Below the pieces are notes generated by a model. It was not told the DNA's origin and did no database searches. It saw nothing but the letters and a program-made list of their open reading frames with translations. DNA of 64,000 nucleotides from Rhizobium sp. NRK18 (GTDB lineage Bacteria > Pseudomonadota > Alphaproteobacteria > Rhizobiales > Rhizobiaceae), in the NCBI RefSeq assembly GCF_024385575.1, contig NZ_JANFMV010000001.1:2199681-2263680 (forward strand), given 5' to 3'. Both the position numbers and the translations under genes were made by a program. The stretch's first letter is position 1. Every line of letters starts with the position of its first letter. This document shows, piece after piece, positions 30,636 through 40,391 of this stretch.

Positions 30636-30933
30636 CTGAGGCCCCCGTCCCAGATCACGCTGACAGACGCCCATTCTGCAATCTTTACGTGATTTCACCA
30701 AACGAAATATCAACCCGAACGCCGGTTGGATGGACATGATCGCGGCCGGGGATGCAAATGTTCGGGGATGAAGCCAATCTCTGCCACGGGAAAGTCGCAA
30801 AGTTGATTTCGCGATGCACAATTTGGCCGACGCATAGCTTGGCATACGCGCCAGGATCATATAGCTAAGCGGTTGACGCTAATAACCGTGGCGCTACGTA
30901 GAGGCGCCAGCCCGCCATATCTGGAGGAAGAGC
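30636..30933 (+). promoter_or_regulatory. comEC-gltA divergent region with gltA promoter candidates
   Basis: About 300 nt between two divergent genes with no recognisable coding sequence. On the plus strand two overlapping sigma-70-like pairs precede gltA: TTGGCA (30839-30844) with TATAGC or TAGCTA 15-17 nt further, and TTGACG (30873-30878) with TACGTA (30895-30900, 16-nt spacer). A strong GGAGGAAG ribosome site lies just before the gltA ATG. Which promoter is used cannot be decided by eye. Confidence 0.3.
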
Positions 30934-32223
30934 ATGACAGACAAAAGCGCTGCCTTGACACTTGGAGACAAGCAGGTCGAATTGCCGGTTCGAGAAGGCA
31001 CCATTGGCCCGAGCGTCGTCGATATCGGCACGCTTTACAAGCACACCGGCTCCTTTACCTACGATCCGGGTTTTACCTCGACCGCGGCCTGCGAGTCGAA
31101 GATCACCTTCATCGACGGCGATGAAGGCGTATTGCTGCACCGCGGCTATCCGATCGAGCAGCTCGCCGAACACGGTGACTTCCTCGAAACCTGCTATCTG
31201 CTGCTGTACGGCGAACTGCCGACCGAAACGCAGAAGAAGGACTTCGACTACCGTGTGACGCATCACACGATGGTTCACGAGCAGATGAGCCGGTTCTTCA
31301 CCGGTTTCCGCCGCGACGCCCACCCGATGGCCGTCATGTGCGGTTGCGTCGGCGCACTGTCGGCGTTTTATCACGACTCGACCGACATCACCGATCCGCA
31401 TCAGCGCATGGTCGCAAGCCTGCGCATGATCGCCAAGATGCCGACGATCGCGGCCATGGCCTACAAGTACCATATCGGCCAGCCCTTCGTTTATCCGAAG
31501 AACGATCTCGACTACTCGTCGAACTTCCTGCGCATGTGCTTTGCCGTGCCGTGTGAAGAATACAAGGTCAATCCGGTGCTCTCGCGCGCCATGGACCGCA
31601 TCTTCATCCTGCACGCCGACCACGAGCAGAACGCTTCGACCTCGACGGTCCGTCTTGCCGGTTCCTCGGGCGCCAATCCGTTCGCGTGCATCGCGGCCGG
31701 CATCGCCTGCCTCTGGGGCCCGGCGCACGGCGGCGCCAATGAAGCGGCACTCAACATGCTCTCGGAAATCGGCACAGTCGATCGCATTCAGGAATATGTC
31801 GAGCGCGCCAAGGACAAGAACGATCCGTTCCGTCTGATGGGCTTCGGCCACCGCGTCTACAAGAACTACGACCCGCGCGCCAAGATCATGCAGAAGACCT
31901 GCCATGAAGTGCTCGGCGAACTTGGCATCAAGGACGATCCGCTTCTGGAAGTCGCGATGGAACTGGAGCGCATCGCGCTCACCGACAGCTACTTCATCGA
32001 GAAGAAGCTCTATCCGAACATCGACTTCTATTCCGGCATCACGCTGAAGGCGCTGGGCTTCCCCACGACGATGTTCACTGTTCTGTTCGCTCTCGCCCGC
32101 ACCGTCGGCTGGATCGCACAGTGGGCGGAAATGATCGAGGATCCGCAGCAGCGCATCGGTCGTCCGCGCCAGCTCTATACCGGCTCGCCGAAGCGCGACT
32201 ACATCCCGGTTTCCAAGCGCTAA
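30934..32223 (+). CDS. gltA: Citrate synthase
   Basis: Hexameric type II citrate synthase joining acetyl-CoA and oxaloacetate. The 429 residues have the Gram-negative N-terminal beta domain (residues about 1-60, [15 protein letters not shown]), the catalytic histidine regions [14 protein letters not shown] and [10 protein letters not shown], the signature [14 protein letters not shown] (about residues 304-317) and the catalytic aspartate segment [10 protein letters not shown]. It begins with a strong GGAGGAAG ribosome site and ends at a bidirectional terminator shared with lpxB. Works with the pdh cluster 10 kb away. Confidence 0.99.
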   Translation: MTDKSAALTLGDKQVELPVREGTIGPSVVDIGTLYKHTGSFTYDPGFTSTAACESKITFIDGDEGVLLHRGYPIEQLAEHGDFLETCYLLLYGELPTETQKKDFDYRVTHHTMVHEQMSRFFTGFRRDAHPMAVMCGCVGALSAFYHDSTDITDPHQRMVASLRMIAKMPTIAAMAYKYHIGQPFVYPKNDLDYSSNFLRMCFAVPCEEYKVNPVLSRAMDRIFILHADHEQNASTSTVRLAGSSGANPFACIAAGIACLWGPAHGGANEAALNMLSEIGTVDRIQEYVERAKDKNDPFRLMGFGHRVYKNYDPRAKIMQKTCHEVLGELGIKDDPLLEVAMELERIALTDSYFIEKKLYPNIDFYSGITLKALGFPTTMFTVLFALARTVGWIAQWAEMIEDPQQRIGRPRQLYTGSPKRDYIPVSKR

Positions 32224-32245
32224 GACCTCGCTTCACGGCGAATTC

Positions 32246-32277
32246 AAAAAACCCGGTCAGTTCTGGCCGGGTTTTTT
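32246..32277. terminator. Bidirectional terminator between gltA and lpxB
   Basis: AAAAAACCCGG (32246-32256) and CCGGGTTTTTT (32267-32277) form an 11-bp perfect stem with A/T tracts on both sides, so it can terminate both converging transcripts. The loop holds the lpxB stop codon, and the right arm encodes the last LpxB residues. Confidence 0.87.
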
Positions 32278-33438
32278 CGTTTTCAACACATCGATGATGA
32301 CTTCGGCGGCCTTCTCTCCGGGCGGCCTTTCCGTCGAAAGTCGCTCCCAGACAGCGTCATATCCCTGCAGCATGGCCTGCCGTTCGAGACTCGGCACGAT
32401 CAGGCGTTCGATCCATCGCACAAGCCGGCCCGCCCGCAGCATGTCGTTGAAATATTCGGGCACGACGGTGTAGTCGGCAATCAGGTTCGGCAGGGCCGCG
32501 CTCCACACCTTGATGCGGTTGGCGACCAGGTTGATGATCCAGTCGCCGCGGTAGATGGAGACGACCGGCACGCGGGCGAGCGCCAGCTCAAGAATCACGG
32601 TGCCGGACGCGGCGATGGCGGCATCCGCAATGGCGAGCGCCTTCCATTTCTCATCCGGACCGACGACGATCTCCGGCTTCTCCGGCCAGCCGGCGACGAT
32701 CCCGCGAATGCGCGCCTCCTGGCGCGGCACCGCCGGCAGGATGAAGCGCATGTCGGGATGGCGTTCGCGCAGGCCGCGCATCGCCTCACCAAGGACCGGC
32801 AGCAGGAACTTGATCTCGACGCCACGTGAACCCGGCATCAGCAGCACGGTCTTCCGCCCCTCGGTCTCGAGCGCCGGCCTGTCCATCCGGGCGCGGCGCA
32901 CCGCCAGAAGATCCTTGTCATTGGTCAGTCGATGGCCGACGAAATCCGTCTTCGGACCGCCGAGCTTCTCCATCACGGCCGGCTCGAACGGCAGCAATGC
33001 CAGAACGCGATCGACATAGGACAGCATCTTCGTCGCCCGGTACTCCTTCCAGGCCCAGACGCTGGGGCAGACGTAGTTGACGACCGGCAGGTCAGGCAGT
33101 GCCTTCTTCACGCGCTTGGCGACACGATGGGTGAAATCAGGGCTGTCGACGATCAGCAGCAGGTCCGGCCTGGCATCGACGATGGCATCCGCCGTCTGAC
33201 GGATCCGGCGGACAAGCTGCGGCAGCCTGGCGAGGACGGCGGAAATGCCCATGATCGACAGTTCGGAAAAGTCGAACAGCGATTTCAGCCCTTGGGCCTC
33301 CATCGCCTCGCCGCCGACGCCGATGATCTCCAGCGGTCCGTCTACACGGCGACGCAAGGCCGAGAGCACGTCCGCGCCCAGGAGATCGCCCGAGACTTCG
33401 CCTGCGACAACCGCGATCTTCAGAGGCTCCGGTGCCAA
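32257..33438 (-). CDS. lpxB: Lipid-A-disaccharide synthase LpxB
   Basis: Peripheral inner-membrane glycosyltransferase (GT19) that joins UDP-diacylglucosamine and lipid X to give the lipid A disaccharide. The 393 residues begin with the family signature VAGEVSGDLLGADV (residues about 11-24) and include GVGGEAMEAQG, the Pro-Ser-Val-Trp-Ala-Trp motif (about residues 125-130) and the donor-site region ASGTVILELAL. It starts with TTG (33438), 1 nt after the lpxI stop; the overlap and weak start suggest translation coupled to lpxI, which makes its substrate. Last gene of the lpxD-fabZ-lpxA-lpxI-lpxB series. Confidence 0.96.
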   Translation of the reverse strand: MAPEPLKIAVVAGEVSGDLLGADVLSALRRRVDGPLEIIGVGGEAMEAQGLKSLFDFSELSIMGISAVLARLPQLVRRIRQTADAIVDARPDLLLIVDSPDFTHRVAKRVKKALPDLPVVNYVCPSVWAWKEYRATKMLSYVDRVLALLPFEPAVMEKLGGPKTDFVGHRLTNDKDLLAVRRARMDRPALETEGRKTVLLMPGSRGVEIKFLLPVLGEAMRGLRERHPDMRFILPAVPRQEARIRGIVAGWPEKPEIVVGPDEKWKALAIADAAIAASGTVILELALARVPVVSIYRGDWIINLVANRIKVWSAALPNLIADYTVVPEYFNDMLRAGRLVRWIERLIVPSLERQAMLQGYDAVWERLSTERPPGEKAAEVIIDVLKTKKPGQN

Positions 33439-33439
33439 G

Positions 33440-34312
33440 TCAGCTCTCCCTTTTCGTGGGCTCGAACCCGATGACGAAAAGACCGAGCCTGTCGGCCTCC
33501 CTCACCATCTCCTCTCGGTCGAGGACCAGCGACCGGCCGGCCTCGACGGCAATCCCCGCCAAACCCGCGGCCGCCGCATTGGCGACGGTCGATGGACCGA
33601 TGGACGGGAGATCGGCTCTCAGATCCTGCTGCGGCTTGCAGAGCTTCACCAGAACGCCCCTGGCGCGGCTCGATATGCGGCTTTCACGGCGCATGCGTGC
33701 GACGCGCTCCAGCATCTGGTCCGTGCCCTCCGCACCTTCCAGCGCGACCACCCTGCCCTTGACGCTGACCGCGCCCTGCCCAACGTCGAGCCGGCCGAGC
33801 GCCTCGGCAGCCTGCCTTGCCTGACGGATGTCCGCCCGGTCCTCGTCGGTCGGCTGGACCGCGCCGAGCGGTCCGACCTCGGCCAAGAGGTTCGGCGCAA
33901 TATCCTGCGCGCCGATCACCTTGCAGCCGTAAAGTTCGATGACCTCGATCACCAGCCGCAGCAGCTTGTCGTCGCCGGCGGACGCCAGCGACCGGATGAT
34001 GCGGGGAAAGTTCAAAAGTGCCTTGATATCCGGTCGAACGGCACGCCAATCGGGACGCCGCTTGACGGCGCCGGACATGACCACGCGGTCTATGCCCTTT
34101 TCGCCGATCGTCGTCTTCAGACCGGCCAGATTGCCAGTATCGATATCGATGTGTTCGAAGGAATGCCAGTCGCGTTCGGATTCGCCGCGCAGGGCGAGAA
34201 TGAAGGGATCCTCACCCTGCTCCCTGGCCGCTTCGGCAAGATACACCGGCAGTAGCCCTCCACCGGCAATAATCGCCAGACGGCCGGTCTTGCGGGAGGG
34301 CTCGCCGTCCAT
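33440..34312 (-). CDS. lpxI: UDP-2,3-diacylglucosamine diphosphatase LpxI
   Basis: Hydrolyses UDP-2,3-diacylglucosamine to lipid X and UMP, the role filled by LpxH in E. coli; LpxI is the form used by alphaproteobacteria. The 290 residues show the N-terminal Rossmann-like half opening LAIIAGGGLLPVYLAEAA, and the C-terminal catalytic half with DLPSIGPSTVANA (about residues 237-249), where the essential acidic residue lies, followed by GIAVEAGRSLVLD. It sits between lpxA (8 nt) and lpxB (1 nt), which supports the assignment strongly. No LpxH-like metallophosphatase is seen in the window. Confidence 0.96.
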   Translation of the reverse strand: MDGEPSRKTGRLAIIAGGGLLPVYLAEAAREQGEDPFILALRGESERDWHSFEHIDIDTGNLAGLKTTIGEKGIDRVVMSGAVKRRPDWRAVRPDIKALLNFPRIIRSLASAGDDKLLRLVIEVIELYGCKVIGAQDIAPNLLAEVGPLGAVQPTDEDRADIRQARQAAEALGRLDVGQGAVSVKGRVVALEGAEGTDQMLERVARMRRESRISSRARGVLVKLCKPQQDLRADLPSIGPSTVANAAAAGLAGIAVEAGRSLVLDREEMVREADRLGLFVIGFEPTKRES

Positions 34313-34320
34313 GACCGCCC

Positions 34321-35130
34321 CTATTTCCGGGCAGGCGACGTCAGGGCCCGATCGCTATCCGCCGCGATGAAGTCCAGGATCTCGATCACCTGCGGGCAAT
34401 CGGCATATTCGTCACGGATCGCGGCAGCATTCAGCCGGATCGACTGTTCACCCTCGAATATCTGCTTGAAGGCGCGGCGAACGGTGTGCAGCACCGCCCG
34501 GTCGAGCCCGGCGCGGGTCATACCGACAATGTTCAGTCCGCCGAGCACAGCCGGATTGCCGTTGGCCATTCCGTAGGGAATGACATCGTAGGCGACGCCT
34601 GTCATGCCGCCGACAAAGGCCTGACGGCCGATGCGCGAGAACTGGTGAACGGCAGAACCGCCACCGAAAATGACCCGATCCTCGACGGTCACGTGACCGG
34701 CCAGCATGACATTGTTCGACAGGATGATGTGATCGCCGAGCACGCAGTCATGGGCGACGTGCGAGTTTGCAAGGAAGAGGTTGTTGCTGCCGACCGTGGT
34801 CTTGCCCTTGTCCTGGGCCGTCCCGGCATTGATCGTCACGCCCTCGCGCATTGTGCAATTGTCGCCGATGACAAGCGTCGTTTCCTCGCCATGGTGATGA
34901 ACGCTCTGCGGCTCTCCGCCGATCACCGCCATCGGATGGACCGTGCAGCCGGCGCCAAGCCGGGTGATGCCGGTCACCACCGCATGATTGTGCAGCGTAA
35001 CATTGTCACCGAGAACCACGCGCGGGCCGACATAGGCCATCGGCCCTATCGACGCGTTTTCGCCGATGACGGCACCATCCTCAACGACGGCGGTCGGATG
35101 GATCCTGGCTGATGCCGCAATCAGGGTCAT
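34321..35130 (-). CDS. lpxA: UDP-N-acetylglucosamine acyltransferase LpxA
   Basis: First enzyme of lipid A synthesis, transfers a 3-hydroxyacyl chain from ACP to O-3 of UDP-GlcNAc. The 269 residues form the left-handed beta helix built from hexapeptide repeats (about 1-185) and a helical C-terminus. The catalytic histidine lies in NSHVAHDC (about residue 126) with the conserved H-Q-F (about 160-163) nearby. Start overlaps the fabZ stop by 4 nt, and lpxI follows 8 nt after its stop, so the lpx genes are translationally linked. Confidence 0.97.
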   Translation of the reverse strand: MTLIAASARIHPTAVVEDGAVIGENASIGPMAYVGPRVVLGDNVTLHNHAVVTGITRLGAGCTVHPMAVIGGEPQSVHHHGEETTLVIGDNCTMREGVTINAGTAQDKGKTTVGSNNLFLANSHVAHDCVLGDHIILSNNVMLAGHVTVEDRVIFGGGSAVHQFSRIGRQAFVGGMTGVAYDVIPYGMANGNPAVLGGLNIVGMTRAGLDRAVLHTVRRAFKQIFEGEQSIRLNAAAIRDEYADCPQVIEILDFIAADSDRALTSPARK

Positions 35131-35597
35131 TTATCACCTTTCTGGACCATCATGGCGCCGACGTCGGCTTCAGCGACAAGCTGACCATCGACCTTTGCGT
35201 CACAATGGAATTTCCAGATATTGCCGCGCTGCTTCTGCTTGACGACGTGGAACCTGACCTGGTCGCCCGGAACGACGGGCTTGCGGAACCGGGCATTGTC
35301 GATGGTCATGAAGTAGACGAGATTGTCGGTCGATCCGCTCTTATGCGCACAGATGGCGCCGGCGGTCTGAGCCATGGCCTCGATCAACAAAACACCCGGC
35401 ATGATGGGGTTTTCCGGAAAATGGCCGGTGAAATGCGGTTCGTTGACCGTGACGTTCTTGATGCCGATGGCGGAGCTGTCCCCATCCACCTCGATGATCT
35501 TGTCGACCAGCAGAAACGGATAACGATGCGGCAGGAGCCTCATCAGCTCCATGATGTCGATCGTCGAAAGTTCGCTTGCGGTGTTGCCCTCAGTCAT
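35127..35597 (-). CDS. fabZ: 3-hydroxyacyl-ACP dehydratase FabZ
   Basis: Hot-dog fold dehydratase of fatty acid elongation, competing with LpxA/LpxD for 3-hydroxyacyl-ACP. The 156 residues contain the diagnostic [10 protein letters not shown] near the N-terminus, the catalytic His in [16 protein letters not shown] and the catalytic Glu in LIEAMAQ about 14 residues later. Overlaps lpxD by 4 nt upstream and lpxA by 4 nt downstream. The lpxD-fabZ-lpxA order is nearly universal in Gram-negatives and balances membrane phospholipid against lipid A. Confidence 0.98.
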   Translation of the reverse strand: MTEGNTASELSTIDIMELMRLLPHRYPFLLVDKIIEVDGDSSAIGIKNVTVNEPHFTGHFPENPIMPGVLLIEAMAQTAGAICAHKSGSTDNLVYFMTIDNARFRKPVVPGDQVRFHVVKQKQRGNIWKFHCDAKVDGQLVAEADVGAMMVQKGDK

Positions 35598-36658
35598 TCC
35601 TCTTTCCCCTCTTGAGCCCTCTGCCGATTGATCGATCGCGCCATGATCTCCGCCGACTCCTTCAGGAAATCGCGGATCGGGCGCGCCGGGAAGCCACCAT
35701 AAACCTGCCCGGCAGGAATGTCGGCCGCAACCGCGCTGGCGCCGGCAATCTGAACGCCGTCGCCAACGACGATATGGCCGTTAAAGCCGGACTGTCCGCC
35801 GATCTGAACGCCGTTGCCGATCGTCGTGCTGCCGGCAATGCCGACCTGGCTGGCAATGCCGCAATGGCGTCCTATTCGCACATTGTGGGCAATCTGGACC
35901 TGATTGTCGATCTTGGTCCCTTCACCGATCACCGTGTCGTCCATCGTGCCGCGGTCGATCGTCGTGTTGGCGCCGATCTCGACATTGTCTTGGATGATGA
36001 CCCGACCGATCTGAACGATCTTCAGGAGACCGCGGGGACCGGGCGCATAGCCGAAACCATCCTGGCCGATGCGCGCGCCGTTATGGATGATGACATTGTC
36101 GCCGATCAACGAGCAGAGAACGCTCGCACCGGCCGCGATCGTGCAATTACGGCCGATCTTGACATTCGGACCGATGACGACGCCCGCGCCGATGCGCGTT
36201 CCGGTACCGATGACCGCACCGGCGCCGATGACGGCAAAAGGCTCCACCTCCACGTCACCCTCCAGCTGTGCGGAAGGATCGACTGCCGCCTGCCGGGACA
36301 CACGGTCCTCGATCGGAGCAATACGCTCCGGACGCATGGCATCAGGATGCAGAAGGGCGCCCGTTCGCGCAAAATCGGTATGCGGATGATTGCTGATGAG
36401 CACCGGGATATGGTCAGGGACCAGGGGGCGCAATGCCTTAGTGCACAGGACGGCCGTCGCGTTGCATGTGACGAAATCGGCCTTGTGGCGGCGAGCGAGA
36501 ATGTAGCAAATCTCGCCCTGCTTGGCGCGGGCGACCGGAGAAACCGTCCGCACCCGCAATTCGCCATGTTCAGGATTATCGAGTTCCGCCCCAAGAAACG
36601 CCGCAAGCTCTTTCAAGCTTACGCCCTCATGGGGCGGAAAGAATTCATTATGCATCAT
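35594..36658 (-). CDS. lpxD: UDP-3-O-acylglucosamine N-acyltransferase LpxD
   Basis: Third enzyme of lipid A synthesis, adds the N-linked 3-hydroxyacyl chain. The 354 residues consist of an N-terminal uridine-binding domain (about 1-105, with [14 protein letters not shown]), a long left-handed beta helix of hexapeptide repeats (about 110-310) with the catalytic His in [12 protein letters not shown] (about residue 253), and a C-terminal helix. It lies 52 nt downstream of bamA, same strand. Family length and order are normal. Confidence 0.97.
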   Translation of the reverse strand: MMHNEFFPPHEGVSLKELAAFLGAELDNPEHGELRVRTVSPVARAKQGEICYILARRHKADFVTCNATAVLCTKALRPLVPDHIPVLISNHPHTDFARTGALLHPDAMRPERIAPIEDRVSRQAAVDPSAQLEGDVEVEPFAVIGAGAVIGTGTRIGAGVVIGPNVKIGRNCTIAAGASVLCSLIGDNVIIHNGARIGQDGFGYAPGPRGLLKIVQIGRVIIQDNVEIGANTTIDRGTMDDTVIGEGTKIDNQVQIAHNVRIGRHCGIASQVGIAGSTTIGNGVQIGGQSGFNGHIVVGDGVQIAGASAVAADIPAGQVYGGFPARPIRDFLKESAEIMARSINRQRAQEGKEE

Positions 36659-36710
36659 AAGTCAGCCAAAGCTCCGGAGCGGAGATGCCCCCAGTTCTGG
36701 TCTGCCGATA

Positions 36711-39041
36711 TCAGAATTGGTTGGCGATGCCAAACCGGAAATTCTGGGTCTTGTCGAAGTCTTCCTTCAGGACCGGAACGGCGTAGTCGAAGCGGATCGC
36801 ACCGAACGGCGAACCCCAGACGATGCCGAGACCGACGGAGGCACGCAGCGATGCATTCGTGCCCTCGGCACCACTCGCCCCGCTAACTTCGTTGCCGAAC
36901 AGCGTGCCGGCATCCGCGAAGACAGCACCGCGCAGGTTGAGGTCCGTCGGAATGCCCGGCAGCGGGAAGGATGCTTCAGCCGACGCCGTGATATAGGTCG
37001 TGCCGCCGAGGGCATCGCCGTTCGGCATGCGCGGACCGATACCGTTGTTCTCGAAGCCGCGGATTTCCTTGCCGCCGATCTGGAACTGGTCGAAGACGTT
37101 CAGATTGCCGCCGAGCGGAGCAACGTAACCGGCCGTACCGCCGATGGACGCGACGACGTCAGCGTAATCGGAGACGGTGTAGAACATCTTCGCCTTGCCC
37201 GAGATCTTGTAGAACTGCGAGTCGCCGCCAAGGCCTGCCACTTCGTTCGTCACGCTTGCATAGATGCCTTCATGCGGCATCTGCATGTCGTCAATCGTGT
37301 TGTAGACAATCGTGTTGGAGATCGAGGATTTCGTCCACGGGCTCTTGTCGACCAAGTCCTGGTAGGGCTGCGACAGATCGGCATAATCCGACGAGCTCGC
37401 ATCATACTTCATCTGCTTGAAGTTGTAAGCAAATGTCGTCTTCAGGTCCTCGGTGATCGGTGCCGTCACGCGCAGCGTGAAGCCCTGTTCCTGGTAATCG
37501 TAGTTGTCGCCGCCATTGCTTTCGCTCTTGAAGATGTCGAAACCGGCTGCGAGACGATAGCCGAGGAAATACGGCTCGGTGAAGCTGAGCGAATAGGTGC
37601 GCGCGCCCTGCGTGCCGGCACCTGCCGCCACCTTGATGTACTGGCCACGACCGAGGAAGTTCTTCTCCTCGATGGAGGCTTCCAGCATGACGCCGTCACC
37701 GCCGGCCGCATAGCCGGCACCGACGCCGAACGAACCGGTCGGCTGGTCTTCGACGTTGACGACCACGACGACACGATCGGGCTCGCTGCCCGGCTGCGTG
37801 GTGATGTCGACGGACGTGAAGTAGCCAAGCGCTTCCAGACGGCGCTTGGCACGGGAAATCAGTTCGCGGTTGAACGCATCGCCTTCACTGATGTCGAATT
37901 CGCGACGAATGACATAGTCGCGGGTCCGGGTGTTGCCGCGGATCTCGATCCGCTCGATGTAAGCCCGTTCGCCCTGGTCGATGAGATAGCTCACACCAAT
38001 GGTGTTGTTGGCAAAGTCACGGTCGCCACGCGGCGTCACGCGAGCGAAGGGATAGCCTTCAGACGCGACCTTGGCTGCGATCGCCTCCATGGTCTTCTGC
38101 ACGTCGTCGGCGCTGTAGGTCTTGCCGGAGCGCGATTCGACCAGCGACTGCAATGTCGCGGGATCGACGCCCTCGACGCTCGATTCGACGTTCACGGCGC
38201 CGAAGTTGTACTTCTCGCCTTCGTCCACCGTGAAGGTGATCGTGTAGGTGTTGCTCGCCTCATCCAGCACGGCATCGGACGACACCACGCGGAAGTCCGC
38301 ATAACCATGATTGTAATAGAACTTGCGAAGCTCGGCTTCGTCGGCCTTCAGCTTGTCGGGGTTGTAAACGTCGCGACGCGTCAGGAACGACAGGAAGTTG
38401 GACTTCTTGGTGTTGATGATTGCCGCAAGACGGCCGTCGGAGAAGGCGTGGTTGCCGACGAAATTGATCTGGTCGATCTTCGTACGGTCGCCTTCGTTGA
38501 TGACGAAGGCAACGTTGAGACGGCCTTCACCGACGTCGAAGGTCTGGGTCGTGACGGTGACATCGCTGCGGCCGATCGAGGCGTAGGCGTCCTTGATCGT
38601 CTGGATGTCGCTCTCGATCATGACCTGATTGTACGGACCAAGCGGCTTGGTCTGGACGGATGCGGCGAGCTTCTCGTCCTTGATCTTGCGGTTGCCGTTG
38701 AAGACGACCTGGTTGACCAGCTGGCCTTCGGCGACGTTCACGACCAGGCTGCTGCCGGAGACGCTGATGCTCACATTGGAAAAGTAGCCGGTTGCATAAA
38801 GGTTCTTGATCGACTGATCGATGTCGGCGTTGCTGAAGCTCTTGCCGGGCTTGATCGTCAGGTTGGAACGAACGGTATCGGCGCCAACGCGGCCAGCACC
38901 CCGGACCACGATATTTTTGACGACTGCGGCCTCTGCCACCGTTGCGGACGCGATCACGACAGCTGCAGTACCGGTAACCACCAAACTCGTGGACAGTGCA
39001 ACCGCTGACACCGCGTTCAAGAACTTTGAACCAGCCTTCAT
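36711..39041 (-). CDS. bamA: Outer membrane assembly factor BamA
   Basis: Central beta-barrel of the BAM complex that inserts outer-membrane proteins. The 776 residues start with a long signal peptide (cleavage probably after Ala-Glu-Ala, near residue 38), then five POTRA repeats (about 39-430; for example VVKNIVVRGAGRVGADT opens POTRA1), and a 16-strand barrel with the conserved RGF of loop 6 (EIRGFENNGIG), ending in the terminal phenylalanine expected of a BAM substrate. Upstream lies rseP, downstream lpxD, as in E. coli. The 192-nt leader carries an 18-bp perfect palindrome. Confidence 0.98.
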   Translation of the reverse strand: MKAGSKFLNAVSAVALSTSLVVTGTAAVVIASATVAEAAVVKNIVVRGAGRVGADTVRSNLTIKPGKSFSNADIDQSIKNLYATGYFSNVSISVSGSSLVVNVAEGQLVNQVVFNGNRKIKDEKLAASVQTKPLGPYNQVMIESDIQTIKDAYASIGRSDVTVTTQTFDVGEGRLNVAFVINEGDRTKIDQINFVGNHAFSDGRLAAIINTKKSNFLSFLTRRDVYNPDKLKADEAELRKFYYNHGYADFRVVSSDAVLDEASNTYTITFTVDEGEKYNFGAVNVESSVEGVDPATLQSLVESRSGKTYSADDVQKTMEAIAAKVASEGYPFARVTPRGDRDFANNTIGVSYLIDQGERAYIERIEIRGNTRTRDYVIRREFDISEGDAFNRELISRAKRRLEALGYFTSVDITTQPGSEPDRVVVVVNVEDQPTGSFGVGAGYAAGGDGVMLEASIEEKNFLGRGQYIKVAAGAGTQGARTYSLSFTEPYFLGYRLAAGFDIFKSESNGGDNYDYQEQGFTLRVTAPITEDLKTTFAYNFKQMKYDASSSDYADLSQPYQDLVDKSPWTKSSISNTIVYNTIDDMQMPHEGIYASVTNEVAGLGGDSQFYKISGKAKMFYTVSDYADVVASIGGTAGYVAPLGGNLNVFDQFQIGGKEIRGFENNGIGPRMPNGDALGGTTYITASAEASFPLPGIPTDLNLRGAVFADAGTLFGNEVSGASGAEGTNASLRASVGLGIVWGSPFGAIRFDYAVPVLKEDFDKTQNFRFGIANQF

Positions 39042-39166
39042 TTTTAACTTACCTTTTCCGTTGCCCCAAAGTCGCCCTACCCGACTCTGGCCACATGTGC
39101 CGTTTTAACCGCTTTTGCTTCACAAGCAAGATCGCGGGTTAAAATCCATTTACTTTCAAATCAGCA

Positions 39167-39184
39167 AGTGGCCTGGAGGCCACT
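39167..39184. repeat. 18-bp perfect palindrome in the bamA leader
   Basis: AGTGGCCT-GG-AGGCCACT, arms 39167-39174 and 39177-39184. It lies between rseP and bamA, 126 nt before the bamA ATG. As RNA it is an 8-bp stem with almost no loop, which would be strained, so an operator for a dimeric regulator is the more natural reading. A smaller inverted repeat (TTGCTT-CAC-AAGCAA, 39115-39129) lies between it and bamA. Confidence 0.5.
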
Positions 39185-39233
39185 ATCGTTTGCAATTATC
39201 GTAAACAGTTGGTTTTTCCGACCGTCCCTTCGG

Positions 39234-40370
39234 TTAACCGACCAGTGAACTCAGATCGTTCCAGGTCGAGAACAGCATCAGCATCAAGACCATCACCAGG
39301 CCGATACGAAATGCAATTTCCTGCGTCCTCCCCCCAATCGGTTTACCGCGTAGTGCTTCGACTCCATAAAACAACAGATGGCCACCGTCCAGCACCGGAA
39401 CCGGCATCAGGTTCAGCAATCCGATAGATACCGACAGCACGGCCGCCAACTGTAGCAAGGCAGCAACACCGAGCGTCGCCATCTGGCCTGATGCCTGCGC
39501 CACCCTGATGGGTCCACCCAGCTGATCGGCCTTCATCCGTCCCGTGACGATGTTCGAGATATAGTCGAACGTACCGGTGACGATGTGCCAGCATTGCTGC
39601 ACGGCAGCACCAACCGCCGCGACCGGGCCAAACGACTCTGTGCGGAACTTGCCCACCTGCTCGTTGGTGATGACACCGATGAGGCCGACTTCCGCCTTGT
39701 TGCCGAACCGGTCGGTCATCTCCTGGAGCTTGGGCGTCAGCGGCACGGTGATCTCGCGACCATCCCGTTCGAGAACCACGGACATAGTGATTCCCGGACG
39801 CACGCTCACATAGCGCCGGATGTCATCGAAGGTGGAAATATGCACGCCATCGATGGAAACGAACCTGTCGCCCGGCACGATGCCTGCGGCCTGCGCCGCG
39901 CTGCCGGGCTGGACGTCGGCCACGACCGGATCGGCGACCGGCTTGCCATACAAGGTGAACATCACCGCGAAGACGAGAATGGCGAAGATGAAGTTGGCAA
40001 TGGGTCCGGCGGCCACCGTGACCGCGCGCTTCCAGAGCTTGGCGCCGCTGAAGCTGCGGGCCCGCTCCTCATCCGTCATCGCCGCGAGCCCCTCCTGATC
40101 CGGTTTGCTCGCCGCATCCTCGTCGCCGAAGAAGCGGACATAGCCCCCCAGCGGGATCGCCGAAAGCTTCCAGCGCGTGCCGTGCCTGTCGGTGAAACCG
40201 GCAATCTCGGGACCGAAGCCGATCGAGAAGGCCAGGATCCGGATACCGGACCAGCGGCCCGCCAGATAATGCCCCATCTCATGGACGAAGACGATCAGCG
40301 ACAGAACCAGCACGAAAGGCAGGATGTAGCTGATCAGGAAGCCGGGAACGCCCAGGATATTGTCGAGCAT
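39234..40370 (-). CDS. rseP: Site-2 intramembrane protease RseP
   Basis: Zinc metalloprotease in the inner membrane that cleaves anti-sigma factors and signal-peptide remnants. The 378 residues have the catalytic H30-E31-x2-H34 (VHEMGHY) in the first membrane helix, one recognisable PDZ domain (about 120-220; one PDZ rather than the two of E. coli RseP), and the second metal site in LNLMPVPVLDG with D328, followed by the last membrane helix. Between cdsA (21 nt) and bamA, the conserved order. The single PDZ is common in alphaproteobacteria. Confidence 0.96.
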   Translation of the reverse strand: MLDNILGVPGFLISYILPFVLVLSLIVFVHEMGHYLAGRWSGIRILAFSIGFGPEIAGFTDRHGTRWKLSAIPLGGYVRFFGDEDAASKPDQEGLAAMTDEERARSFSGAKLWKRAVTVAAGPIANFIFAILVFAVMFTLYGKPVADPVVADVQPGSAAQAAGIVPGDRFVSIDGVHISTFDDIRRYVSVRPGITMSVVLERDGREITVPLTPKLQEMTDRFGNKAEVGLIGVITNEQVGKFRTESFGPVAAVGAAVQQCWHIVTGTFDYISNIVTGRMKADQLGGPIRVAQASGQMATLGVAALLQLAAVLSVSIGLLNLMPVPVLDGGHLLFYGVEALRGKPIGGRTQEIAFRIGLVMVLMLMLFSTWNDLSSLVG

Positions 40371-40391
40371 GCTTACACGATCCTTTCGGCC

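Noticed and set aside
36522..39008. Long open frame (828 codons) on the plus strand opposite bamA; similar long antisense frames opposite pdhA/pdhB (19618-21699), ntrY (5801-7813) and trkA (2181-3650)
   Set aside because: These are shadows of GC-rich genes with strong third-position bias: they have no family motifs, no ribosome sites, and low-complexity Arg/Asp/His-rich translations.
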